Source of the DNA: Desulforhopalus sp. IMCC35007
GTDB lineage: Bacteria; Desulfobacterota; Desulfobulbia; Desulfobulbales; Desulfocapsaceae
Direction: 5' to 3'
Assembly: GCF_005116575.1 (NCBI RefSeq)
Contig: NZ_SWCN01000013.1
Coordinates: 1-64,000, forward strand
Length of the DNA: 64,000 nt
Positions 1-7,461 of this stretch are shown one piece after another (positions within the stretch are counted from its first letter, which is position 1; every line of letters starts with the position of its first letter). The notes below the pieces were generated by a model. That model made no database searches. It had not been told where the DNA came from and saw nothing but the letters and a program-made list of their open reading frames with translations. The position numbers and the translations under genes are program-made.

Positions 1-2
1 GT

Positions 3-188
3 AAGCGGCAAGATAGATTGCCTAAAGAAGTAATTGATATTTCATGGAAAGCTCAGTGCCGACTGTGCACCCGTTATCAGTATTTAACAGCCAAGGGGAA
101 AAAATCAAATGTTGCAAAAACAGCAATCGCCAGAGAAATTGCAGGATTTTCCTGGGCAATCGCACAGGTGCTCCCTAAGGCCGCATAA
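3..188 (+). CDS. IS110-like transposase, C-terminal fragment
   Basis: The frame is open from the left edge of the window and ends at TAA (186-188), so only about 61 C-terminal residues are visible. They read ...WKAQCRLCTRYQYLTAKGKK... followed by ...AIAREIAGFSWAIAQ. I recognise this as the C-terminus common to one branch of IS110/IS1111-family (IS116/IS110/IS902) transposases, which are DEDD recombinases guided by a structured element-encoded RNA. The catalytic regions lie outside the window. Two strong hairpins directly downstream fit the end of such an element. The family call rests on pattern recall of a short tail, so it is moderate. Whether the gene is intact cannot be seen. Confidence 0.6.
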   Translation, partial: KRQDRLPKEVIDISWKAQCRLCTRYQYLTAKGKKSNVAKTAIAREIAGFSWAIAQVLPKAA

Positions 189-204
189 CTTTTGAGCATC
201 GGTA

Positions 205-280
205 GCAGTGAATAGTCGGGGTGTCAAGGTCAAGCTTTGTGCTCGTACCTCGCAATCTTGACACCCCAACTATTCACTGC
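205..280. repeat. 24-bp inverted repeat downstream of transposase
   Basis: The arms at 205-228 and 257-280 are inverse complements at 23 of 24 positions, around a 28-base loop. The left arm begins GCAGTGAATAGT and the right arm ends ACTATTCACTGC. It lies 17 bases after the transposase stop. There is no T-run after it, so it is not a standard terminator. IS1111-type elements carry their guide-RNA region and subterminal inverted repeats downstream of the transposase gene, so it could be part of that RNA or of the element end; this is inference. Confidence 0.7.
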
Positions 281-301
281 TCAACCTGAAGGTGGCGATG
301 C

Positions 302-329
302 GGAAGAGCGCCTCTGGCAGGGCTCTTCC
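302..329. repeat. Second hairpin after the transposase
   Basis: GGAAGAGC (302-309) and GCTCTTCC (322-329) form a perfect 8-bp stem with a 12-base loop. It follows the larger inverted repeat and may belong to the same structured element end. No poly-T follows. Confidence 0.55.
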
Positions 330-379
330 AAAAGAGCTGACTTAACCATATTTACCAAAAATTATTTAACAACTTAACC

Positions 380-529
380 TTACAGGATTTTTTGATAAAC
401 ACACAGCCCTTCCAGTTTATTGCCAGGGGCGCGGTCACGGATAGGAGAACCCTCGAAGGTACTATGGGAATAAGCATAATAGCTGAAACACCCGTCTTTA
501 GATAGAGGCAGCTCCACGACGAAGCCAAT
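380..529 (-). pseudogene. Possible gene remnant of unknown family
   Basis: On the minus strand, the frame ending at TAA (380-382) encodes about 49 residues after an in-frame TGA. It includes the segment GCFSYYAYSHSTFEG and then SPIRDRAPGNKLEGLCVY, whose composition looks like genuine protein. A GTG at 515-517 could start a 45-residue protein, but no good ribosome-binding site is visible. I do not recognise the family. Its position next to an insertion-sequence end suggests the 3' remnant of a disrupted gene. The rest of 189-793 holds only the two hairpins and weak open frames without start signals. Confidence 0.3.
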
Positions 530-793
530 TCATTCGGTACCCAACCCGCGCATATCAGATTGATCAACCGTCGTTAAATGATGACCCCGTCTCTGGCCAT
601 GAACTGGAAAGATGTTGATTAACCTTTTTGCAAGCGCCGGGAAACCCGGCGAAAAAAGAGGCAATGGATAACTGTTTATTATTGACAGTGTCAACCATAT
701 CAGTACCTTGGAGAATTATTCGAAGACTGCGCTTATCTTTTTTATGAATGAATTTCGTGAAAGCGCTTGTCCCGTTTATCGGGGTTAGCATAT

Positions 794-1330
794 TCAGGGA
801 GTTTCTGCCTGCTTGCCTCTTTCATAGAGTTTTGTCATATATTTTTTCACCCCATGGGTACCTTCTACTGGTGCCCATGGGGCAAAGTCCTTGTCGTCTG
901 CCTGGTTATATGGTCCTGGTTTAACTTCAAAAATAACCGTATCCGCCCGGGTGGCCAGAAAGGTGTGGTAGACACCTGGTTCTGAGTCGATGCCTATGGT
1001 CGCGGATCCCGCTGTAATGGTGTGCACCGTTTCAATCTGACCGCTCTCTGTAAAGATAAAAACAAAGATTTCACCTTGAAGAATAATGACTGATTCCGCT
1101 TTTGGGGGGAAGAGATGGCGGTGCGGCTGGATGTAGCTACCGGGTTGGATGGCGTTAAGCATCCTGTGCAGGTTTGCCGCAGGTGATTTATGTAGAGGCT
1201 GGATGATTCGCCCCCTGGGGCTTTGTCGGGAAGCCTTGACCAGCCTCTCTACAAGTTCTGTGGTGACAAGGGTGTTCTTTGTTGTCGGAGGAGACAGTGC
1301 TTTGGGGAAGCCGTCTTTTGTGTCAGTCAT
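794..1330 (-). CDS. WbuC-family cupin metalloprotein
   Basis: A 178-residue protein with a single cupin barrel. The segment QPHRHLFPPKAESVIILQGE carries the metal-binding histidines and glutamate of cupin motif 1, and GVYHTFLA supplies the histidine of motif 2. Family members called WbuC occur near polysaccharide genes in some bacteria and their reaction is not established. The ATG at 1330 lies inside the 3' end of nudC (8-base overlap) and is preceded by AGGAAAAAT, so the two genes are almost certainly translated from one transcript. No sugar-biosynthesis genes are nearby, so pathway assignment is not justified. Confidence 0.75.
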   Translation of the reverse strand: MTDTKDGFPKALSPPTTKNTLVTTELVERLVKASRQSPRGRIIQPLHKSPAANLHRMLNAIQPGSYIQPHRHLFPPKAESVIILQGEIFVFIFTESGQIETVHTITAGSATIGIDSEPGVYHTFLATRADTVIFEVKPGPYNQADDKDFAPWAPVEGTHGVKKYMTKLYERGKQAETP

Positions 1331-2174
1331 ATTTTTCCTTGGCTGAACGGATAAACTTGTCGATGAGCAGCCGGGCGATGGTTATCCGCGAGGGCAATTG
1401 AGGCAGATCTTTGTAATGAAACCACCTTGCATCTTCAAGCTCTTGTGTGTCGATGTGGATTTCACCTTTGCGGTACCGGGCGGTAAAGCCTATCATGACA
1501 GAGTGTGGGAAAGGCCAGGCCTGACTTGTAACATAGCTTACCTGATCAATACTGATAGCTGTTTCTTCCTTGACCTCCCGGCAAACGGCCTCTTCAAGGG
1601 TTTCTCCTGCTTCCACAAATCCTGCCAGTGTGCTGTACATATCTTTTGCAAAATGAGGTCCCCGTCCGAGGAGAATATGCTCGCCATTGACAACAGACAT
1701 TATGACCGCGGGGGATATTCTTGGAAAGCAGATAAAACCACAGGCAGGACAGAATCTTGCCAGCTCACCCCTGCGGTCCTCCAGTGAAGTTCCGCATTTC
1801 GAGCAGTATCTGTGCTCTCTTGTATGATGGAGTATCTGTAAGGCCCTGCCGGCGAGGCTGAAATAATCCTCATCCACAGCTCCAAACAGAGCCCGCAGGC
1901 TGACCGGAGACATGAAGGGTACATGTTGTGCTGGATCTATGGTTGCAAGGAAACAGGGGACAGACTCATAATAGCCGAAGAGCCGGGTGAAAGTGGTTTC
2001 TATCCCAAGTAACTTGGGGGTAAACGGTTTTTGGGTACCGGAGTTCGGCTCTGTCTCTGCAATCAGCAGCCGGTCTTCTGAAAAGATGAACCAGTAGCCC
2101 AACGTATCGGCTGATCCTTCTTCTACCGAGGGAATAAATCGGTTTTTTAAGGCAAAATGTTTGCTCTGTTTCAT
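1323..2174 (-). CDS. nudC: NAD(+) diphosphatase / RNA-decapping Nudix hydrolase NudC
   Basis: A 283-residue NudC-type protein that cleaves NAD(H) to NMN(H) and AMP; E. coli NudC also removes NAD caps from RNA. Domains in order are an N-terminal NUDIX-like region (1-110), a four-cysteine zinc ribbon (C124, C127, C142, C145) and the Nudix domain. The Nudix box starts at GFVEAGETLEEA (from about residue 185) and continues with REVKEETAI. The NudC signature SQPWPFPxS reads SQAWPFPHS here, with one Pro to Ala change. The gene is first in a two-gene operon with the cupin protein. Its ATG lacks a strong ribosome-binding site, and an imperfect hairpin lies in the upstream region (2221-2250). Confidence 0.93.
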   Translation of the reverse strand: MKQSKHFALKNRFIPSVEEGSADTLGYWFIFSEDRLLIAETEPNSGTQKPFTPKLLGIETTFTRLFGYYESVPCFLATIDPAQHVPFMSPVSLRALFGAVDEDYFSLAGRALQILHHTREHRYCSKCGTSLEDRRGELARFCPACGFICFPRISPAVIMSVVNGEHILLGRGPHFAKDMYSTLAGFVEAGETLEEAVCREVKEETAISIDQVSYVTSQAWPFPHSVMIGFTARYRKGEIHIDTQELEDARWFHYKDLPQLPSRITIARLLIDKFIRSAKEKYD

Positions 2175-2220
2175 TTTAAAGGTTTATAATGATTTACATA
2201 TCTTCGGATTTTGCAGCAGT

Positions 2221-2250
2221 CGTTTTACACCGGTGGTACCGGTGAAAACG
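2221..2250. promoter_or_regulatory. Hairpin/palindrome upstream of nudC
   Basis: CACCGGT and ACCGGTG flank a 3-base centre (GGT), extended outward by CGTTTT and AAAACG with one bulged A, giving about 13 paired positions in 30 bases. It lies 47-76 bases before the nudC ATG in the region shared with the divergent response-regulator gene. It could be an operator or a leader hairpin. It lacks a T-run in either direction. Confidence 0.5.
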
Positions 2251-2447
2251 TACCTGAAATGTTTGCCTCTTGATGTATTGACACTGTGATGGTAAAAAGT
2301 CAAGATAGGCGCTACGTATTGCCTGTAAACAGATGTAATTATTAAACTGCTATTGCAGCAAAGACCGGGCTTTTGTCTCAACAGTTTTCAGATGCATGCA
2401 CCACTTACGGTCCAGTTGCTGTGTCATTGTAACACAGAGGAAAGAAC

Positions 2448-3026
2448 TTGAAGATACTTATAGCTGAAGATGAATTTACCACGCGGATGATGGTCCAGGT
2501 GTGTCTTGAAAATTGGGGCTATACCGTCACCAGTGTGACCAATGGGGAGGAAGCCTGGCTCAAGCTGCAAAATGCAGACGCTCCTCAGATTGCAATCCTC
2601 GATTGGGAGATGCCTGAGCTGGATGGGATTGAGGTGTGCCGCCGCGTCAAAGAAATGGATCTCGAAAATCCCCCCTATGTTATTCTTCTCACCGGGCGTG
2701 ACAGCAACACTGATATCGTCAGAGGCTTTGATGCAGGGGCTGATGATTATATGACCAAACCGTTTAATGACAATGAATTACAGGCGAGGGTTCGGGTGGC
2801 TGAGAGGCTGGTGAGAACTCAGACTTCGCTTGCCTCAACGGTTTACGAGCTGAAAGAAGCTCTCAATCAGCTTGAAATGCTCGAGACTGAAATAAATGTA
2901 TGCAGTCAATGTCAATCCGTTTTCAGCCCCTATGATGGCGATTGGCATAGCATGGAAGAGATCATTAATCAGGGGGCCGATCCCAGATTTATCGTTTCTA
3001 CCTGTCCGGGTTGCCAGCGGAAATAG
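2448..3026 (+). CDS. Orphan response regulator with cysteine-rich C-terminal tail
   Basis: A 192-residue protein. Residues 1-120 are a CheY-like receiver with acidic pair E7/D8, phosphoacceptor D52 (AILDWEMPELDG), the conserved Thr in LLTGRD and Lys in MTKPF. A predicted helical or coiled segment follows (about 130-155). The last 40 residues carry CSQCQSVFS and CPGCQRK, two CxxC pairs that look able to bind zinc or another metal. There is no HTH, GGDEF or other standard output domain and no kinase nearby. The start is TTG at 2448, placed 7 bases after GAGG (2436-2439). The tail function is unknown. Confidence 0.85.
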   Translation: MKILIAEDEFTTRMMVQVCLENWGYTVTSVTNGEEAWLKLQNADAPQIAILDWEMPELDGIEVCRRVKEMDLENPPYVILLTGRDSNTDIVRGFDAGADDYMTKPFNDNELQARVRVAERLVRTQTSLASTVYELKEALNQLEMLETEINVCSQCQSVFSPYDGDWHSMEEIINQGADPRFIVSTCPGCQRK

Positions 3027-3408
3027 CTCGCTTTCGTCAGCATGGTTGATCCTGTTCCATATTTTTGTGATATTTTTACAAAAAGGTGGCGGTTTTTTAC
3101 TGTCATTTCCTCTGCTCTTTCACTCCTTTTTTAAATCGGTATCTCCCCGATTACTCCCCGCTTATTTATGTTTTCTGCTTCTTTTCCGGGAAGCATAGGA
3201 CATGGCGGGGATTGGCTTCTGCCATTTCCTCTTGTGTCTCAGGTCTGAAAAGAAGGCAAATGTACTGTTATTTTCGGGTTACCGAAAATGTCTCACTATT
3301 ATCGTAACATCGTTAGTATTGTGGGATTTTTTGTGCATAGCTCCTGTCTGGTACCTTCATTGTACCTGTGTGTTAGGGAGATTATATTTGTGGAATGATG
3401 TAATTTAA
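3027..3408. other. Intergenic region without a recognisable gene
   Basis: This T-rich stretch between the response regulator and the flavoprotein gene holds overlapping short open frames that lack ribosome-binding sites and look non-coding. No terminator with a clear stem and T-run was found. The only notable element is the Fur-like box just downstream. Confidence 0.5.
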
Positions 3409-3423
3409 TGAGTATTATTCTCA
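3409..3423. promoter_or_regulatory. Candidate Fur-type box
   Basis: TGAGTATTATTCTCA has 7-1-7 symmetry with 6 of 7 paired positions. It matches the classical Fur 7-1-7 pattern TGATAATNATTATCA at most positions. It lies 31 bases before the ATG of the iron-sulfur flavoprotein at 3455, a plausible operator position. No experimental link exists, and AT-rich DNA can give such matches by chance. Confidence 0.35.
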
Positions 3424-3454
3424 TCTGATAATTAACCTTAGAAAGAGGCCTGCC

Positions 3455-6283
3455 ATGTTACCTGAGCGATATCAGACGTTTTATCAAAAAATTATTGGAA
3501 CTATTGCAGTTGATAATATTATTACAGATCCTTTAAAAACCATAACCTATGGGACGGATGCCAGCTTTTATCGTCTCATTCCAAAGATTGTCGTTAATGT
3601 GCAGGATGAGAAAGAGGTGCAGCTTATCCTTCGTGAAGCAAGTAAACTGAGGCTCCCTGTAACCTTCCGGGCTGCAGGAACCAGCCTTTCCGGACAGGCC
3701 ATTTCCGACTCGATTCTTGTCCGACTTGGTGCGGGCTGGAGAAAGTTCAGGGTCTTTGAGAGTGCAACTAAAATTCAGTTAGAGCCTGGGATCATCGGCA
3801 GCCAGGCCAATGCGATTCTTGCTGAGTTCGATAAAAAGATCGGCCCTGATCCTGCTTCCATTGACAGTGCAAAGATTGGAGGCATTCTTGCCAACAATGC
3901 AAGTGGTATGTGTTGTGGGGTAGAACAGAACAGCTATCAGACCATTGACAGCATGCGGGTGGTCCTCGTTGACGGAACGGCTGTGGATACGGCCGAAGAT
4001 AAGAGCAGGGCGGAATTTGAACGGGTTCACAGAGATATTCTGGAAGGCCTTGCAGCACTACGGGCAAAGGTCCTGGCGGATGAGCAGCTGAGCGATCGTA
4101 TACGCTACAAATTTAAAATAAAAAATACCACCGGCTACAGCCTCAACGCCTTCGTCGACTTTGAAGATCCCTACGATATCATGACCCATCTGATGATAGG
4201 CAGTGAGGGAACCTTGGGCTTTATCTCCGATGTGGTCTATCGCACGGTGGTGGAACATCGCCATAAGTCAAGTGCACTGATCATCTATCCCGATGTAAAG
4301 ACGGCCTGTGAGGCGATCCCGATCCTGCAAAAGCAACCTGTGGCAGCGGCTGAACTGATGGATCGAGCCGGGCTGAGGTCCGTCCAGGATAAAGAGGGAA
4401 TGCCCACCTACCTTAAAGAACTCTCAGAAACGGCTACCGCACTTTTAGTGGAGACCAGAGCAGAGTCTGCGGATCTTCTCAAGGAGCAGATTGATGAGAT
4501 TGTTGCGGCGATAAATGGTCTCACCACCGTTTTCCCCATTGAGTTTACGGACATTCCAGCCGAATATGGCAAGCTATGGAAGATTCGGAAAGGGTTGTTT
4601 CCAGCGGTGGGGGCCGTACGCAAAACGGGAACGACGGTAATCATAGAGGATGTAGCCTTTCCAGGAGAGCATCTGGCTGACGCGGCCCTTGACTTGCAGG
4701 AACTTTTTAAAAAATATGCATATGACGAGGCTCTCATCTTTGGCCACGCCCTTGACGGAAACCTTCATTTTGTCTTCACTCAGGATTTTTCCATTCAATC
4801 GGAGGTGGTTCGCTACCGCGATTTTATGGCTGATGTGGTACGGTTGGTTGTTGAAAAATATGACGGTTCGCTCAAGGCAGAACATGGAACCGGGCGGAAC
4901 ATGGCCCCATTCGTTGAAAAAGAGTGGGGTGAGGCCGCGTTTAATCTGATGCGCGAAGTAAAGGCACTCTTTGACCCCCTCAACCTGCTCAATCCCGGGG
5001 TTATACTCAATGAAGATGCCGAGGCCCATGTCAAGAATCTCAAACCTCTGCCAGCAACCCATGGATTGGTCGACAAGTGTATTGAGTGTGGTTTTTGTGA
5101 GCCGGTCTGTCCTTCAAAAGATATTACCTTTACCCCGCGGCAGCGTATTGTTGGGCGCCGGGAAATCAGCAGACAGATGGCCTCGGGTGCGGACCCTAAA
5201 ATGCTCAAGACGTTGATAAAAGCCTATCAATATCCTGGAAAAGATACCTGTGCCGCTGACAGTCTCTGCTCAACCCGCTGTCCTGTTGGCATCGATACAG
5301 GCAAGATGGTTAAGGCTCTACGGGAGGAATCCAACGGCAAGCTTGGCAACATGGTTGCAGAGCTGGTGGCAGGAGGCTTTTCACCCCTGGCGAAAACAAT
5401 CAGTACGACACTCAGTGTCGTTGATTCTGTACATAAGATGACAGGCACTTCATTTATGGAGGGGGCCTCTGGGATTGCCAGAAAGGCAACGCTTGACAAG
5501 CTGCCTCTCTGGAATAAAGAGATGCCGGCGGGTGTGCCGAAGATTGTCCCGCCAGCTGTCAACAGGGAGAACCCGCGTAAGGTGGTGTATTTCCCAAGTT
5601 GTGCCAGTCGGGCCATGAGTGGTCCTGCCCGTGAAGAGTCTGAGCGGGATGCCTTGCCGCAAAAGACCATGTCCCTGTTGAAAAAAGCGGGCTATGAAAT
5701 TATTTTTCCGGAGAATCTTGATAAGTATTGTTGTGGTCAGGCCTTTGAGTCCAAAGGCTTTATGAAGCAGGCCGATGCAAAATCAAAAGAGCTGTCCGAT
5801 GCCTTACTTGCCGTCTCGGACAATGGTGCAATTCCGGTGCTTTGTGACACAAGCCCTTGTCTGTATAGAATGAAAGCAAATAGTGATGAGCGTCTTGAGC
5901 TGCTGGAGCCCATTGAATTTGTCCTTACCCACCTCATGGATAAGCTCGAATTTACTCAGCAGGATGTTAAGGTGGCCGTTCATCCTACCTGCTCTACGCG
6001 CAAGATGGGGCTTGAGGAAAAACTTGAGAAGCTTGCCCGGGCATGTGCCAAAGTGGTTGTGATGCCTGAGGATATTTATTGTTGCGGGTTTGCAGGGGAT
6101 AGAGGCTTTAATTATCCGGAGCTCAACGAATCAGCCTTAAAGGACCTGAAAGATCATGTCTGCACCTGTGATGCGGGGTATTCAACGAGTAAGACCTGCG
6201 AGATAGGTCTGTCCCTTCATGGTGGTATTCCCTATCGCTCGATTCTCTACCTTGTTGACGATGCCAGCAAGGCAAAAGTCTGA
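3455..6283 (+). CDS. FAD/[Fe-S] D-lactate dehydrogenase-type oxidoreductase (Dld-II/GlcD-GlcF fusion class)
   Basis: A 942-residue fusion flavoprotein. Residues about 30-270 form a PCMH-type FAD domain (RAAGTSLSGQA, GGILANNASGMCCG). Residues 270-520 are the FAD-oxidase C-terminal domain (GHALDGNLHFV, EHGTGRN). A ferredoxin module follows near 540 and 598 (CIECGFCEPVCP and CSTRCPVG), then two CCG domains (FPSCASR/YCCGQAF near 712-758 and HPTCSTRK/YCCGFAG near 842-875). This architecture and length match Shewanella-type Dld-II D-lactate dehydrogenases, which feed electrons from D-2-hydroxyacids into the quinone pool. A clear ATG follows AGAAAGAGG. The gene is monocistronic, with a possible Fur box in front and a bidirectional terminator behind. 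The exact 2-hydroxyacid substrate is inferred. Confidence 0.85.
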   Translation: MLPERYQTFYQKIIGTIAVDNIITDPLKTITYGTDASFYRLIPKIVVNVQDEKEVQLILREASKLRLPVTFRAAGTSLSGQAISDSILVRLGAGWRKFRVFESATKIQLEPGIIGSQANAILAEFDKKIGPDPASIDSAKIGGILANNASGMCCGVEQNSYQTIDSMRVVLVDGTAVDTAEDKSRAEFERVHRDILEGLAALRAKVLADEQLSDRIRYKFKIKNTTGYSLNAFVDFEDPYDIMTHLMIGSEGTLGFISDVVYRTVVEHRHKSSALIIYPDVKTACEAIPILQKQPVAAAELMDRAGLRSVQDKEGMPTYLKELSETATALLVETRAESADLLKEQIDEIVAAINGLTTVFPIEFTDIPAEYGKLWKIRKGLFPAVGAVRKTGTTVIIEDVAFPGEHLADAALDLQELFKKYAYDEALIFGHALDGNLHFVFTQDFSIQSEVVRYRDFMADVVRLVVEKYDGSLKAEHGTGRNMAPFVEKEWGEAAFNLMREVKALFDPLNLLNPGVILNEDAEAHVKNLKPLPATHGLVDKCIECGFCEPVCPSKDITFTPRQRIVGRREISRQMASGADPKMLKTLIKAYQYPGKDTCAADSLCSTRCPVGIDTGKMVKALREESNGKLGNMVAELVAGGFSPLAKTISTTLSVVDSVHKMTGTSFMEGASGIARKATLDKLPLWNKEMPAGVPKIVPPAVNRENPRKVVYFPSCASRAMSGPAREESERDALPQKTMSLLKKAGYEIIFPENLDKYCCGQAFESKGFMKQADAKSKELSDALLAVSDNGAIPVLCDTSPCLYRMKANSDERLELLEPIEFVLTHLMDKLEFTQQDVKVAVHPTCSTRKMGLEEKLEKLARACAKVVVMPEDIYCCGFAGDRGFNYPELNESALKDLKDHVCTCDAGYSTSKTCEIGLSLHGGIPYRSILYLVDDASKAKV

Positions 6284-6391
6284 TTGGCAGTTCTGGCATG
6301 AGAACCTTAGAATTTTTTCTGGCTTTTTGTGGCGGAAAAACTGCTGAAGGTGCGTATCCCGGCTTCTCAACTGATTATCGGGGGAGAGATC

Positions 6392-6420
6392 AAAGAGGGG
6401 GGAAAAATTCCCCCCTCTTT
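6392..6420. terminator. Bidirectional intrinsic terminator
   Basis: AAAGAGGGGGG (6392-6402) pairs perfectly with CCCCCCTCTTT (6410-6420) around a 7-base loop, with A and T flanks on both sides. It lies between the convergent flavoprotein and dienelactone-hydrolase genes and should serve both. Confidence 0.88.
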
Positions 6421-6448
6421 ATTTTGAAGATGAGTGAGGCCAAAAACT

Positions 6449-7180
6449 TTACAGGGTAGCTTTGAGCCAGCGGGTAAAATAGTCCCAGGATTTTTTGTCC
6501 GCGTCTTCCCGGTAATTGCCTGTTCCAAAAACCGTAAAAGCGTGGGGCGCCCCACTATACGTTACCATTTCATGGGTGAGCTCTTCTGATTCCAGTTGTT
6601 CGGCAAGACGGGCAAACTCACTCATACTGACAACGGAGTCGGCTGTTCCGTGGAGAATAAGGTATCTGCCCTGAGCTGCTTCGTAGTTTTGACCTTCCGG
6701 AGTAGCAAGGCCACCGTGGAAGGTGACAAAACCTTTTACATCTGCGCCTGAACGGGCATATTCGAGAGCCGCAGCGCCACCAAAACAATATCCTGCCAGC
6801 ACTGCATTATTGGTGTCAAGGCCCAGATCTTCAGCTGTCTGAAAGGCAGCAGTGATGAGAGTCCTCATTTTTTGCCGGTTTTTATAGAGGTCTCCTGTCA
6901 GCGCTTTTTTGTCATTGATCTCGACAGGACGAACACCTGCTCCAAACAGGTCGGCAGCAAAGACATTATAGCCAAGATCAACCAGCATTTTCGTCCTCAT
7001 GATCTCGTATTCAGTAAGGCCGTCCCAGTCGTGGATGACCACAACGAGGGGGGCTGTTTTGTTTGCTCTCGCGTAGTATCCTTCGTAGTTTTTCCCGTCT
7101 ACCGTATAAGGTACGGTTTCCCCAGCCAGGCTGCTGGAGGAACAGGCGAAAATAAATAAAAGTAGAAGTATTGGTTTCAT
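6449..7180 (-). CDS. Secreted dienelactone hydrolase-family protein
   Basis: A 243-residue alpha/beta hydrolase with an N-terminal signal peptide (LLLLFIFACSSSSLAG). Cleavage after SLA would give a periplasmic enzyme; the FIFAC segment is only a poor lipobox. The nucleophile is cysteine in GYCFGGAA, as in dienelactone hydrolases, with Asp in GTADSV and His in APHAF completing the triad. The family hydrolyses lactones and esters, and the true substrate is unknown. It is transcribed divergently from pyk and ends at the shared terminator. Confidence 0.85.
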   Translation of the reverse strand: MKPILLLLFIFACSSSSLAGETVPYTVDGKNYEGYYARANKTAPLVVVIHDWDGLTEYEIMRTKMLVDLGYNVFAADLFGAGVRPVEINDKKALTGDLYKNRQKMRTLITAAFQTAEDLGLDTNNAVLAGYCFGGAAALEYARSGADVKGFVTFHGGLATPEGQNYEAAQGRYLILHGTADSVVSMSEFARLAEQLESEELTHEMVTYSGAPHAFTVFGTGNYREDADKKSWDYFTRWLKATL

Positions 7181-7364
7181 GCATTACCTCCTTAGAGAAA
7201 AAGAGAGACTGCGTAGGCTGTCTATTTGGTGTATGCTGTGGCGCGTCTGCGCTTTGCAAACTCTGCAATTACACTAGTAACCATAGCAAGCGGTTGCAAG
7301 GTGCGCACTACCTCAAACAATTACCAACCAAGGTAAAATGCAGTGAAATAGATTGAGCACTATG

Positions 7365-7392
7365 TTGAAATGAAGCTATTTTGCTTTATAAC
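7365..7392 (+). promoter_or_regulatory. Candidate sigma-70 promoter for pyk
   Basis: TTGAAA (7365-7370) and TATAAC (7387-7392) are separated by 16 bases, ending 70 bases before the pyk ATG. Both hexamers are close to consensus. Assigned by eye only. Confidence 0.4.
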
Positions 7393-7461
7393 TATATTGC
7401 TGTCGGAGAAATTACTCCTTTCTTGAAAAACACACAAAGAATCCCCCAGGAAGATAAATAT

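Noticed and set aside
2184-2381. 65-codon minus-strand frame upstream of nudC
   Set aside because: It has no ribosome-binding site, no recognisable similarity and it runs through the palindrome. Treated as regulatory DNA.
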